DNA from: JACOMS01 sp964352785
GTDB taxonomy: Bacteria; Pseudomonadota; Alphaproteobacteria; Caulobacterales; Maricaulaceae
Assembly: GCA_964352785.1 (NCBI GenBank)
Contig: CAYGTI010000007.1
Coordinates: 62,001 to 126,000, forward strand
DNA: 64,000 bases
Direction of reading: 5' to 3'
Shown here in pieces: positions 24,527 through 33,496 of this stretch. Both the position numbers and the translations under genes were made by a program. Position 1 is the first letter of the stretch. Every line of letters begins with the position of its first letter. A model generated the notes under the pieces. It was not told the origin of the DNA and made no database searches. It saw only the letters and a program-made list of their open reading frames with translations.

Positions 24527-25189
24527 ATGACATCAACAGAAACATCAGCGCTAACGCTCTACATTGGAAATTACAATTACTCGTCTTGGTCGCTGCGCGC
24601 CTGGCTTGTGCTGACCAAGGCCGAGTTGCCGTTTGAAACGGTCATGATTGATTTGGACGTACCGGGGTTTAAGAACAAGCTGCTCGCACTGACTGATGCG
24701 GGCACAGTCCCGGTGCTGGATATTAACGGAGACAATTTACCGGATAGTTTGGCGATCTCGGAATTTGCCGCAAAATGCGTGCCCAATCTTTGGCCCAAAG
24801 ACGCAGAGCAAAAAACGGCGGCGCGCGAAGCCGCAAAAGCTATGCATGAGGGTTTTGCAGCCCTGCGCCGCGAAGCCCCGATGAACCTGCGCCGCCGCAC
24901 GTCCGGGCCGATGCCCCGGGCTTGTCTTGATGATGCGGCCAAAATGGACGCGCTGTGGTGTGATCTGCTGAGCCGCCATGACGGCCCGTTTTTGTTTGGA
25001 AATTGGTCTATCGCAGATGCGTTTTATGCGCCCGCCGCAACGCGTTTTGCATCTTATGATCTGCCCCGCTCAACTCGGGCCGACACCTATATTTCAGAAT
25101 TAATGAGCGATCCAGATTATCTGGATTGGGAAGCCATGGCGTTTACGGAAACGCATATATTGCCCGACACAGACGCCGTAAATTTATAG
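24527..25189 (+). CDS. Glutathione S-transferase family protein
   Basis: Protein of 220 residues from the ATG at 24527. The N-terminal thioredoxin-like domain starts LTLYIGNYNYSSWSLRAWL, where the serine pair near residue 17 is the likely glutathione-activating site, and continues with GTVPVLDINGDNLPDSLAISEF, holding the cis-proline and glutathione-binding SerGlu-like region. An all-helical C-terminal domain follows. The NYNYSSWS form is common in alphaproteobacterial GSTs of unknown substrate. Confidence 0.9.
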   Translation: MTSTETSALTLYIGNYNYSSWSLRAWLVLTKAELPFETVMIDLDVPGFKNKLLALTDAGTVPVLDINGDNLPDSLAISEFAAKCVPNLWPKDAEQKTAAREAAKAMHEGFAALRREAPMNLRRRTSGPMPRACLDDAAKMDALWCDLLSRHDGPFLFGNWSIADAFYAPAATRFASYDLPRSTRADTYISELMSDPDYLDWEAMAFTETHILPDTDAVNL

Positions 25190-25206
25190 CGGTAACGCAA
25201 AGCAGT

Positions 25207-25803
25207 TTAGTCTTGAGGCGCGCGCGGTTTTTTTGTCACCGCCAACTCAAGCACGGGCTCATTGGAGGCTGACGTGGTTCGAAGTGCATTAAGCCCCTCC
25301 GAGTTCGGATTTACCGTGTCAGCTTGAGCCGTTTGGCGCGCGTCCGCTTTGAACGTATAACCTCCATTTAAACCCTGCCCTAGCCGGATAACAACAAAGT
25401 CTCCGAAAACATACCCGTCCAGCGGTATGCCCGCATGCGGGTTTTTGACCCTCCATACAAGCTGGCCGTCTGCACTTTCAACCGGGTCGCCATACACGCT
25501 AGAAAAATGCTCAATAACTTGCCTGCGTCGATCTTCGTCGTTCCCTAAAGCATAGCGCAAATAACCTTGGGTTTGGGCGAATGTCATTTGAAGCGCTGTT
25601 TTTTCATAGTTGAAATTCAACATCGGCGACATTTCAGAAACAATGAATTCAAGCGGTGCGGTAGTGTAAAATGGAGCCGAGCTCTGTGGCTGCACGGTAA
25701 AATCTTCAGGAGTTATAGACTCAACTTGAGCTTGCGCCATAGACGAAGCTGTCAGCGCGATAACTGATAGATACGCACAAAAAACTGCCGCTTTTCGCTT
25801 CAT
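25207..25803 (-). CDS. Secreted protein of unknown function
   Basis: Protein of 198 residues with a signal peptide (basic MKRK, hydrophobic run, cleavage near AQAQ at about residue 26). The mature part contains no motif I recognise; it shows a mixed alpha/beta-looking region up to about residue 145 (including VYGDPVESADGQLVWRV and GYVFGDFVVIRLGQ) and a charged, proline-ending tail. It converges with the GST gene. The product is probably periplasmic. No function is proposed. Confidence 0.75.
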   Translation of the reverse strand: MKRKAAVFCAYLSVIALTASSMAQAQVESITPEDFTVQPQSSAPFYTTAPLEFIVSEMSPMLNFNYEKTALQMTFAQTQGYLRYALGNDEDRRRQVIEHFSSVYGDPVESADGQLVWRVKNPHAGIPLDGYVFGDFVVIRLGQGLNGGYTFKADARQTAQADTVNPNSEGLNALRTTSASNEPVLELAVTKKPRAPQD

Positions 25804-25867
25804 TTAATACACCCTTAATTATGGAGTAATTTCAAAGCTTTTCTAAATCGTTAATTGAAGTTGCAAG

Positions 25868-25904
25868 TAAGCCCTTAACCGCTCAAAGGGTTACCAAGGG
25901 CTTA
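25868..25904. terminator. Hairpin between VOC protein gene and secreted protein gene
   Basis: TAAGCCCTT and AAGGGCTTA form a nine-base outer stem; AACC and GGTT can extend it inside. There is no T run, so it is a weak terminator at best, or a processing or regulatory structure between two minus-strand genes. The rest of the 172-base gap is AT-rich. Confidence 0.4.
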
Positions 25905-25975
25905 ACAATCGCCAAGAGTGAATGATACGAGAACTGCGGCACTCAAGGCTGCACCGCAGCAAGATATTTCTTAGC

Positions 25976-26347
25976 TTAGCTAAAGTCGTAAAAGGCAAGC
26001 TTATTGCCGTCCGGGTCGCGCACATAGGCCCCGTAAAATTTCCCTTCAATCCGCGAGCCCGGTTTGCCTTCGCAGGTGGCACCCAGCGCAATGGCTTTGT
26101 GATACATTTTATCCGCCGCGTCCTGAGAGCCCGCAGGAAACGCGATCATCGCGCCATTTCCGGGGTGGGGATCCTCTTCATTATAAGGCACGCAAAGGGC
26201 CACCATAGGCCCGCGCATAGATTTACCGACAAAGGCAATCCGGCCCATATCCATCAAAAGCTTTGCACCTTGATCCGCGAGCAGGTCGACGTAAAAAGAT
26301 TTTGCGCGCGCCATGTCTTTGACGCCAAGGGTGGTGTAGCCGATCAT
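25976..26347 (-). CDS. VOC (glyoxalase/bleomycin-resistance) family protein
   Basis: Single-domain protein of 123 residues with the vicinal-oxygen-chelate fold: GYTTLGVKDMARAKSFYVDLLADQG at the start and GKFYGAYVRDPDGNKLAFYDF at the end. The family covers glyoxalases, dioxygenases and resistance proteins. Here the metal ligands are not all obvious, so specificity is unknown. An SD-like GGAGAT sequence precedes the ATG. Confidence 0.88.
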   Translation of the reverse strand: MIGYTTLGVKDMARAKSFYVDLLADQGAKLLMDMGRIAFVGKSMRGPMVALCVPYNEEDPHPGNGAMIAFPAGSQDAADKMYHKAIALGATCEGKPGSRIEGKFYGAYVRDPDGNKLAFYDFS

Positions 26348-26441
26348 GTTTATCTCCTAGGGTATCATGAATATTGATGTAGCCTAAGGATAAGCCCCGC
26401 ATTGACAACCCAATAATACACCCTCACAAAGACTTACCCTC

Positions 26442-26906
26442 ATGTCCCAAACTCCTACAGACCTTCAAAGATATTTGACCATCTATGCTTTGGCAGTCAT
26501 CGCTATGTCGATCCTGATCGTCTTTATGGACCTTTTTTTCGGTAAAGGCGGCGCAAACGGCGTCAAATTCATTGTCCCGTTCACGGCGGCCATATTTGCC
26601 GCCGAACAGTTTCTCAAACGTGAAGCGCGTCTGCCGTCCGCTTTTGAAAAACGCCGCCTTGTTTGGGGCGGTTTGCTTATTTATATGGGTATTCAATTTG
26701 TCTTTACGCTCATTTCTTATGCCTCGGGCGGGCTGCAAGCCGTAACCGAAGTGGCCAGAGACTCCTTCATGCTGTGGACGGTTGTTATTGGTGTTCTGGT
26801 TGTCATTATGTTTTTCAATTTTTTCCTTTTGCACTGGGCTTATGGAGGGTTGATGAAAATACGGGCGGGGAAGCTGGGGATAGAGCTTGGCGATCCGGAC
26901 GATTAG
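26442..26906 (+). CDS. ABZJ_00895-like small membrane protein
   Basis: Inner-membrane protein of 154 residues with four hydrophobic segments (about 12-30, 39-53, 72-91 and 104-128). The sequence around GANGVKFIVPFTAAIFAAEQFLKREAR resembles the ABZJ_00895 family of uncharacterised four-helix proteins found in proteobacteria. No function is known. Its stop codon lies inside a long inverted repeat shared with the convergent gene downstream. Confidence 0.75.
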   Translation: MSQTPTDLQRYLTIYALAVIAMSILIVFMDLFFGKGGANGVKFIVPFTAAIFAAEQFLKREARLPSAFEKRRLVWGGLLIYMGIQFVFTLISYASGGLQAVTEVARDSFMLWTVVIGVLVVIMFFNFFLLHWAYGGLMKIRAGKLGIELGDPDD

Positions 26907-26996
26907 TGCATTTCACGTTTAATCATACTTAAAAGGGTATCGGAAAATGGGTGAAAAAGCCCAATTTCCGATTCCGAATTAACGTGAATTGCACTA
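26904..26996. repeat. Inverted-repeat element of about 93 bp spanning both convergent stop codons
   Basis: The ends read TAGTGCATTTCACGTTTAATC and GAATTAACGTGAATTGCACTA, 21-base arms with few mismatches. A second, inner pair (CGGAAA and TTTCCG) lies inside. The TAG at each end is the stop codon of one of the two converging genes. It could act as a bidirectional terminator or be a MITE-like insertion. Confidence 0.6.
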
Positions 26997-27476
26997 AGGC
27001 GACCCGCGTATTGATACAGATGCCATCGATAATTTAATTAAAACCTGCTGAGCAGCGAGGCAAAGAATGGCGCGACAGTAGCCATAACCCATCAATTCGA
27101 TAGTGTTTGAACCTGCAAAACTCGAGCCCGAAGGCGCGGGGCCATAAGACGCGGGGCTATAAAACGCGGCACCCTGACAAAAATCATACAGCTCGAAATC
27201 ACCCAGAATGCAGCCGTTCTGCTTTTGCACAGCGGCGCGCAAATGCGCGCACCCTTGCACCTGAAAGTCTGGATAAAAATAAGCCGCGCGCCGCATCCTC
27301 AGAGGCATAACCCGGCGGAAACGCGCCGCGCTTAAAATGCCTTTGGCATATAGTATACAAAGTAAACGGTAGAGCATATCCTCGGCCCATGTCCCCGCTT
27401 CCGCCGCCTTACAAGGCTGCGGGAGCCGGGCGCGCTGAGGGGCGCTATAGGGTGAGGCCGTGGCTGAATCTGTCAT
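26994..27476 (-). CDS. Hypothetical cysteine-containing protein (uncertain)
   Basis: Frame of about 160 codons from ATG 27476 (a GTG two codons upstream is possible). The product is alanine-, tyrosine- and cysteine-rich, with no signal peptide, no membrane segment of normal length and no family I recognise. Its stop codon comes from the end of the adjacent inverted repeat. The antisense frames are partly open too, so coding status is unsure. The gap 27477-27728 that follows on the plus strand is AT-rich and probably holds the promoter of the DUF917 gene. Confidence 0.35.
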   Translation of the reverse strand: MTDSATASPYSAPQRARLPQPCKAAEAGTWAEDMLYRLLCILYAKGILSAARFRRVMPLRMRRAAYFYPDFQVQGCAHLRAAVQKQNGCILGDFELYDFCQGAAFYSPASYGPAPSGSSFAGSNTIELMGYGYCRAILCLAAQQVLIKLSMASVSIRGSP

Positions 27477-27728
27477 GATCACACACTACCTCGAATAACC
27501 GCGCCGAGGATCAAATAGGTTTTTATTTTTGTAAGCCTTTGAAAGGGCTATATTTTACGAAATCAAAAACGTGGAAGGGTATGTATTTTATGAAGCTCTT
27601 TGGCTAGTTTGTGTCTATAAAACAGCCTTCGAGCAACAACATAAAAGGCAAACTAGATATAAAAATAAATGACAGAACATTAATTTTACCTATATTATAA
27701 AAACAAGACAGGCATTGGAGATCGAAAC

Positions 27729-28952
27729 ATGCGTATTCGAGAACACAAAACTAAATGGCTTTCACTCATGATTACGATGTCATTCTGGAGCTTGGCCAGT
27801 TGCAGCGCCGCACCATCACCGGAGCCTGAATTACGCACCCTGACGGAACAAAACCTCGTAGATATCCTTGTCGGGTCATGTATTCAGTCAACTCGGAATT
27901 GCGATCCAAGCGAGTCTATTGAAAGTGTTAAAGCGGCGCTTTCAGATGGTAAAGTATTTCAAACAATATCTGTCGATGCTGTCCCGAGTGACGGTATGGT
28001 TGTCGCGGTTCAAGGCATTGGCGGCGGCGGCCCGTGGCAACATGTGATTGACCGAACCACAAAGCAAGGGCTGGAGAAAATTGAGGACCCTCGAAAAGCT
28101 GTCATTGAGCTTTTCAGTGATTTTATGGGCAAAGATGTGACCGCCCTTGTCCGGTCCGAAGCCGCGGGCGCCACAGCCGCCGCACTTTTACTCTCAGCCG
28201 ATATGGGCATTCCTACACTTGACGGCGGGATTACCGGCCGTGCGGTTCCAGAAGTACAGCAATCTATTCCCTGGATTAACGGTATCGCTTCGGTACCAAC
28301 GGCCATCATTACGCCTTGGGGCGACCAAATTATCGTCAAACATGCCATTGATGAATACCGCGTTGAAGATATCAGCCGGGCCATTGCGGTTGCCAGCGGC
28401 GGCGACGCGACAATCACAATGACGCCCATGACAAAAGACCAGCTGAGCCTTGGTGTTCTCGAGGGTAATTTATCAGAGGCGGAGACTTATGGCCGCACGG
28501 TGCGTGAGGCCCGAGAGGCCGGGGTTGATCCCATCGCGGCGCTCGTGACCATTGCGGGCGGCTATAAACTTTTCGAAGGGGTCGTGACAAAGTCCGAAGA
28601 ACGGGGAGAGCGCGGCTTTAATTGGGTCGAAGCCGAGTTCACTGGCGTTGATGAATATGAAGGACGGCGCTACAGAGTCTATGTCAAAAATGAGAACATT
28701 GTTGGCTGGATTGATGGCGAACTCGACGCAATATCCCCAGATTACATCTATAATCTTGATCCCGACACAGGTGAATCAACATTGGGCGTCGGATATGGCG
28801 GATATGTTGTTGGAGAAAAAGTGGCAATGGTCGGCATTCCGGCACCCGCACAATGGCGCAGCGAAAAAGGAATTGAGCTCATCGGGCCACGGCATTTTGG
28901 TTTTGACTTTGACTTTGTCCCGATTGAAACCCTTCAAGCGGCTAGAGAATAA
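27729..28952 (+). CDS. DUF917 family lipoprotein (S-methyl-thiohydantoin desulfurase-like)
   Basis: Protein of 407 residues. The N-terminus is a lipoprotein signal peptide with lipobox LASC at about residues 22-25. The remainder matches the DUF917 family: GIGGGGPWQHV near residue 97, the AAAALLLSADMGIPTLDGGITGRAVPEVQQS region near residues 146-176, and HFGFDFDFVPI near the end. DUF917 proteins are normally cytoplasmic and occur with hydantoinase-type genes; a lipid-anchored form suggests an exported, divergent member. No hydantoinase genes are adjacent. Confidence 0.78.
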   Translation: MRIREHKTKWLSLMITMSFWSLASCSAAPSPEPELRTLTEQNLVDILVGSCIQSTRNCDPSESIESVKAALSDGKVFQTISVDAVPSDGMVVAVQGIGGGGPWQHVIDRTTKQGLEKIEDPRKAVIELFSDFMGKDVTALVRSEAAGATAAALLLSADMGIPTLDGGITGRAVPEVQQSIPWINGIASVPTAIITPWGDQIIVKHAIDEYRVEDISRAIAVASGGDATITMTPMTKDQLSLGVLEGNLSEAETYGRTVREAREAGVDPIAALVTIAGGYKLFEGVVTKSEERGERGFNWVEAEFTGVDEYEGRRYRVYVKNENIVGWIDGELDAISPDYIYNLDPDTGESTLGVGYGGYVVGEKVAMVGIPAPAQWRSEKGIELIGPRHFGFDFDFVPIETLQAARE

Positions 28953-29265
28953 GTACCCAGCGTAAAAGCCTTTCCATTATTACGCCATAATTAAGTACTC
29001 TTGGATCAATTCAGTGGCTGGAATTACAATCTCTTGTGGGCTATTCTATATATCCCCCGTTTATGGGTATGGTGGATGGCATGCATCCGCTGCGGACATT
29101 GGCCGTTTAGTTGATAACCAAAAGTTGCTTCTTTTACTCAGCGCTCATTTTTGATACCATGAACTTTCACCTAGCGGCACCCTCCTTTATCTCTACTCAC
29201 AAAGACCTGCAGCATCTTTTACTCGGCAACTATTTATTGTAACGTTACCCAAAAAGGGCAGGCGA
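28953..29265. other. Intergenic region before the PfkB kinase gene
   Basis: This 313-base gap holds no convincing ORF. It contains the palindrome GTAACGTTAC (29239-29248) just before the kinase gene and a GGGCAGGCG ribosome-binding region. The remainder is unremarkable AT-rich sequence with a short inverted pattern around 29085-29110. Confidence 0.6.
29239..29248. promoter_or_regulatory. Palindromic operator-like site (GTAACGTTAC)
   Basis: Perfect 10-base palindrome with central CG, the usual shape of LacI-family operators, which often control sugar-acid kinases. It lies 17 bases before the kinase start codon, so binding would interfere with early transcription. No LacI-type gene is present in the window. 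Confidence 0.4.
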
Positions 29266-30264
29266 ATGGGACAGAAAGTCGTATGTTTTGGTGAGGTGTT
29301 ATTACGCCTTGCGGCGCCTGACGGCGAACAGCTTTTACAAACGGGCAAGCTTAACGTTCATGTGGGCGGCGCGGAGGCCAATGTATCCGTGTCTCTGGCG
29401 CAGTTCGGGCATCACAGCGTCATGGCGACAATACTGCCGGATAATGTGTTAGGCCGCGCTGCACTGGCTGAGCTTCGAAAATATAATGTCGATACCAGCG
29501 CCGTGGTTCTAACGCCGGGCCGCATGGGACTATATTTCATGAGCTTCGGGGCTGTGGTGCGGCCTTCGCGCGTCGAATATGACAGAAAGGGCTCGGCCTT
29601 TGCCGCCGCAAACTTTGACGCCATTAATTGGCAGCACGTCCTTGACGGGGCCGGGTGGCTACACATGTCCGGCATTACGCCTGCCATTGGCGAGAACGGC
29701 ACCAAGTCCGCCTTGCGCGCCGTGAAAGCCGCCAAAGCCGCAGGCGTCAAAATCTCCTTTGACGGTAATTACCGCGCTTATCTTTGGGAAAACTGGAAGG
29801 GCGACGGCCCCAAAATCATTCGGGAAATCCTCAGTTACGCCACGTTGGCGCTGATTAATGAGCGCGACATTAGCCTCGTGATGGGACAAGACATCAAAGA
29901 CCGCAGCGCGGCCTATGCTGTCGCCCTCAAAGAATTTCCCGAACTGCGCGCTCTCGCGGCAACCACGCGTGAAACCCTGACGATGGATCATCACCGGATT
30001 TCCGCCGAGCTTGTAACCCGTGAAAACCGCTGGGAATCGCGGCCTTACAATGTGGCCGGGATTGTCGACCGTATCGGCGGCGGGGACGCCTTCGCTGTCG
30101 GTCTTTTGCACGGCCTGATCACGGATATGGGACGCCAGGATAATATTGAGTTTGCCGCCGCTGCAAGCGCTCTAAAACACTCCATTCGGGGAGACTTTAA
30201 TCTCGTCAGCATTTCAGACGTAGAATACGCTATGGGGAATGAAAGCTTGGATGTGCGCCGATAG
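29266..30264 (+). CDS. PfkB-family sugar kinase, likely 2-keto-3-deoxygluconate kinase
   Basis: Ribokinase-fold enzyme of 332 residues. The N-terminal GEVLLRLAAPDGEQLLQT and VHVGGAEANVSVSLAQFGH are the PfkB N-terminal signature; the C-terminal GGGDAFAVGLLHGL near residue 270 includes the anion-hole and catalytic aspartate. The DGxQLxQ-like N-terminus and length point to the KdgK group, which phosphorylates 2-keto-3-deoxygluconate for the Entner-Doudoroff pathway. Substrate is an inference; no sugar-acid genes flank it. Confidence 0.87.
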   Translation: MGQKVVCFGEVLLRLAAPDGEQLLQTGKLNVHVGGAEANVSVSLAQFGHHSVMATILPDNVLGRAALAELRKYNVDTSAVVLTPGRMGLYFMSFGAVVRPSRVEYDRKGSAFAAANFDAINWQHVLDGAGWLHMSGITPAIGENGTKSALRAVKAAKAAGVKISFDGNYRAYLWENWKGDGPKIIREILSYATLALINERDISLVMGQDIKDRSAAYAVALKEFPELRALAATTRETLTMDHHRISAELVTRENRWESRPYNVAGIVDRIGGGDAFAVGLLHGLITDMGRQDNIEFAAAASALKHSIRGDFNLVSISDVEYAMGNESLDVRR

Positions 30265-30271
30265 TGATAAC

Positions 30272-30304
30272 CCCTTACACCTGCATGTGCTGCGGGCGTA
30301 AGGG
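30272..30304. terminator. Bidirectional terminator hairpin between convergent genes
   Basis: CCCTTAC and GTAAGGG form an outer stem, with further pairing (GCA/TGC) inside, between the PfkB kinase gene and the convergent DUF885 gene. ATTT follows on the plus side. It is suited to end both transcripts. Confidence 0.6.
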
Positions 30305-30332
30305 ATTTCTGATAGAGTTTTGAACCGAGAGT

Positions 30333-32237
30333 CTAACCTGCCGCCTTAACGTCGGCGACCCATTGGTCTACCCGGCGCTCAAGCACAGAGAGCGGCATCG
30401 CGCCGCCGCCTAAGATTGTATCGTGAAATCCGCGAATATCAAACTTGTCGCCAAGCTCTTGTTCCGCGTCCCGGCGTAGTTCTTGGATTTTTATCATCCC
30501 GATTTTATAGCCTGTCGCCTGTCCGGGCCACGTCATGTAGCGGCGCACTTCAGAGACTGCCTGCCCAGATGTGATGGCCGAGTTTTCTTTGAAATAGGCC
30601 ACGGCCTCGTCTTCGGTCCAGCCTTTCGCATGGAGGCCCGTATCCACAACAAGACGAATAGCCCGCCAAATTTCAGAACCCAGCCGGCCAAACTCGGAAT
30701 ACGGATCCTCATAGGTGCCGTTAAACTCTGTCGCCAGCCATTCCGAATATAGCCCCCAGCCTTCGGAATAGGCATTAAACCCGGCCTGTGTGCGGAACGT
30801 CGGCACGCCGGTTAGCTCCTGCGCGATGGAGATTTGCATGTGATGCCCCGGCAAGCCTTCATGATAGGCAATCACCTCAAGTTCACGCTTGGGCATGGCT
30901 TTCATGTCCGAGAGGTGGGCGTAATATACCCCGGCCCTAGAGCCGTCAGGCGTGCCTGAATTATAATGCTGGGCGGCGCCGTCTTGCTCGCGGAACGCTT
31001 CCACGCGCTTCACTTCAAGGTCGGCTTTGGGCAATATACCGAAATAATCCGGTAGTTCTTTTTTAATCCGGTCAATTGCCGCGGTTGAATCGTCAATATA
31101 AGCTTGGCGGCCCTCATCGGTGTTCGGATAGTAATAGCGCGGATCGTCCTTATTGTCGCGTAGCTCCGTGAAAAAGGCTTGCAAATCACCCTCAAAGCCC
31201 ACCTGTTCTTTGACCTTGATCATCTCGGCGCGTAGGCGGGCAACCTCGGCCAAGCCGATGTCGTGAATCTCATCCGAAGTTAAAGCCGTCGTCGTATTAT
31301 TTGCCAAACGCTCATTATAGTAAGCTTCACCGTTGGGTAAAACACCAACACCTGTCCCTATTTCGGGCGTATTGACAATATCTTCCTCTTGCCACGCGAT
31401 CAGGTTCTCGTAGGCTGGCTTCCAGTCATCTGTCAGCGCCGCGCGCGCTGCCGCCGTGAGGCTGTCAGCTTTGGCTTGGTCGATCTCTTCCTGTTCGAGC
31501 AAAGCCGCAATCTTGCTCTGAGCATCGGCCCAAATCGCGCTGTCATCGCCCGCGTCAAACGGCGCGCCTGTGATGATTTTTTTGGCTGAGTCGATCACGG
31601 ATTCAAACGAGAAGCGCGGCGGACGAACACCCGCCGCCGCATTAGTTTTAGACAGGACAATCAACTGATTTATCGCCCGACCAGTCTGAGATAAGCGGCT
31701 AATATAGGCCTCCATATCAGAGAGTGTCTCGACCTTGTGCACAGCAATTAGAATTCTCGGGAACTGCGTATGCACCGCGCCCATTTGTTCGAAAATATAA
31801 CCATTGGTTCTAAATTCATCAGAGGCTGCCGCCGCGTCATATTGATATTCCCAAACGTCCCATGAAACTTTAGCGTCGGGCGTTAATTTATCATAATCAA
31901 AATCAGCTTTCATCTGTTCGACGCTGGCTTTTTGCCAGGCCATTTGTGTGTCGGATGCGGCTTGGGACAGGTCATCTATTTGGCCGTAATTCGTTTTACG
32001 GCCCAGAAAAGTTTGCGTTATGGGACTAAAGGCGAGCTGTTCTTCAAATTTTTGCTCAAACCAAGCGTTCAGCCGCGCGGTTTCTGCCGCGATATCATCA
32101 GCAGAATAGACGGCAGCGGGAGCCTCGCTTTGCGTTGACGTGGACGGTGAACACGCGGCCATCGCGGTAGACGCCAAGAGGGCCATAAGCAAATGGCTGC
32201 TTGTCTTTTTAATATTGAATTTTGCGGTCATACCCAT
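30333..32237 (-). CDS. DUF885 family lipoprotein (putative metallopeptidase)
   Basis: Protein of 634 residues with a lipoprotein signal peptide (lipobox AAC near residue 28) and a DUF885 domain. The zinc-like motif AYHEGLPGHHMQIS near residue 464 and the GWGLYSEWLATEF segment near residue 492 are family hallmarks. DUF885 proteins are related to carboxypeptidase-like metalloproteases and occur frequently, several per genome, in marine alphaproteobacteria. Lipidation predicts a periplasmic or outer-membrane peptide-degrading role. An AGGAGA ribosome-binding site sits seven bases before the ATG. Confidence 0.9.
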   Translation of the reverse strand: MGMTAKFNIKKTSSHLLMALLASTAMAACSPSTSTQSEAPAAVYSADDIAAETARLNAWFEQKFEEQLAFSPITQTFLGRKTNYGQIDDLSQAASDTQMAWQKASVEQMKADFDYDKLTPDAKVSWDVWEYQYDAAAASDEFRTNGYIFEQMGAVHTQFPRILIAVHKVETLSDMEAYISRLSQTGRAINQLIVLSKTNAAAGVRPPRFSFESVIDSAKKIITGAPFDAGDDSAIWADAQSKIAALLEQEEIDQAKADSLTAAARAALTDDWKPAYENLIAWQEEDIVNTPEIGTGVGVLPNGEAYYNERLANNTTTALTSDEIHDIGLAEVARLRAEMIKVKEQVGFEGDLQAFFTELRDNKDDPRYYYPNTDEGRQAYIDDSTAAIDRIKKELPDYFGILPKADLEVKRVEAFREQDGAAQHYNSGTPDGSRAGVYYAHLSDMKAMPKRELEVIAYHEGLPGHHMQISIAQELTGVPTFRTQAGFNAYSEGWGLYSEWLATEFNGTYEDPYSEFGRLGSEIWRAIRLVVDTGLHAKGWTEDEAVAYFKENSAITSGQAVSEVRRYMTWPGQATGYKIGMIKIQELRRDAEQELGDKFDIRGFHDTILGGGAMPLSVLERRVDQWVADVKAAG

Positions 32238-32423
32238 GGATAAATCTCCTTATAATTTTACGCATAACGTTCCCGTAAAGCGCGCCGAGAGTCAAGCACT
32301 CTGAAATCATGCCACACCTACCTGGTGGACGTTCTGCTTGTAAGTTTTGCATAAGAATAATATAAATAAGCACGCCGCCCAAGAGGCGCACAAACGATAT
32401 TTATTCTACACGCAGGACATATT

Positions 32424-33215
32424 ATGAGCCGACCCCCTCATACATTTCGAGCGGATACGCTTCGCCAAATTTTAAACCTTGTTTTGGCTCCGGCAATGTG
32501 GATTTCGTCGTCTATCCCCCAAGTTTTTGATGTTGGCCGCTCTATTTCCGAGCAATCAGAGTTTAACAACACACTATTAGTGCCGTCCGGGATTGCTTTT
32601 TCGATCTGGTTTCCGATTTTTGTGGGATGCATCGCTTATGGCATTATCCAAGTGCTGCCCAAAAACAAAGACCGCGCGATTTTCAAAGATATAGGATGGC
32701 TGACGGCGGGTAGCTTCGCGCTGATTACGCTGTGGGGATATATGGCGTCCTTTCCGCCGCCCCGCATCTCGGCATGGGGCACGGCCATTGTATTTATCCC
32801 GGCTATGAGTTTGATTTGCGCGGCGGTTGTCAAAATGACGCCCCGCAAAGCGGAATTTTCCACCTCGGAGCGCATAGGCATCTTTATACCTTTATCGTTG
32901 CTGGCCGGGTGGTGCTCTATTGCTGTGTTTTTAAACTGGGCGCAACTAGGCGTTCACGGCCCGCTTGGATTTGGCATGGATGACGTCGTTATATGTGTGT
33001 TGACGCTAGCGGCGGCGCTGGCTTGGATCAGCTTTATGATACACAAAACACACGGCAACCGCGCCTATACCTTTGCTCCGGTGTGGGGACTGGCGTTTTT
33101 AGTCGCCGCACGCTTGTCGACGGACGATTATAACCTCATCATAGCGGCTGCGGCCGGCATCGGAGCGCTTGTTTTAATGCTGAGCGCCGTCATTGCAGGC
33201 CGCCGCTCACCCTAG
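32424..33215 (+). CDS. TspO/MBR-related multi-pass membrane protein
   Basis: Protein of 263 residues with about seven hydrophobic segments. The stretch LVPSGIAFSIWFPIFVGCIAYGI recalls the longer TspO/MBR-like proteins (PxGxxFxIWxxIY pattern), but the tryptophan-rich character of classical TspO is reduced. TspO proteins bind porphyrins and take part in stress responses. The assignment is tentative. The stop overlaps the end of the convergent oxidoreductase remnant by four bases. Confidence 0.55.
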   Translation: MSRPPHTFRADTLRQILNLVLAPAMWISSSIPQVFDVGRSISEQSEFNNTLLVPSGIAFSIWFPIFVGCIAYGIIQVLPKNKDRAIFKDIGWLTAGSFALITLWGYMASFPPPRISAWGTAIVFIPAMSLICAAVVKMTPRKAEFSTSERIGIFIPLSLLAGWCSIAVFLNWAQLGVHGPLGFGMDDVVICVLTLAAALAWISFMIHKTHGNRAYTFAPVWGLAFLVAARLSTDDYNLIIAAAAGIGALVLMLSAVIAGRRSP

Positions 33216-33496
33216 GTCTGAGCCCCAAGGATAATATCAGCCGTGCGCTCGGCCACCATCATGGTGGGCGCGTTCAGGTTTCCGTTTGGAATGGTGGGAA
33301 AGATCGGCGAGTCCACAACCCTTAAATTCTCCAACTCGATCACCCGGCACTCAGCATCTGTTACGGCCAAAGGATCAGACTTAGCGCCCATCCGGCATGT
33401 CGACGTGGGATGATAGGCACTCTCCACATTGGCCTTGACCCACGCATCAATATCACTGTCGGATGTTACGCCAACACCGGGCTGAATTTCCGCGCC
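33212..33496 (-). pseudogene. C-terminal remnant of a GMC oxidoreductase (choline dehydrogenase-like)
   Basis: About 95 codons match the C-terminus of BetA-type GMC flavoproteins: GAEIQPG, the FAD-domain ESAYHPTSTCRMG with the active-site histidine, and the end motif VVDSPIFPTIPNGNLNAPTMMVAE. A full protein has over 500 residues. Upstream of about 33496 the same frame stays open for some codons but the homology stops and no start or flavin-binding N-terminus is found. The next gene upstream ends at 33629, so the front part was deleted. A GTG at 33427 could in principle start a 71-residue peptide. Confidence 0.8.

Noticed and set aside
26994..27476. Firm gene call for the cysteine-containing ORF
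   Set aside because: No family match by eye, antisense frames partly open, and its stop is donated by a repeat; kept only at low confidence.
33212..33427. Intact 71-residue protein from GTG 33427
   Set aside because: The sequence is the end of a large flavoenzyme, with no N-terminal domain, so a remnant is more likely than a functional gene.
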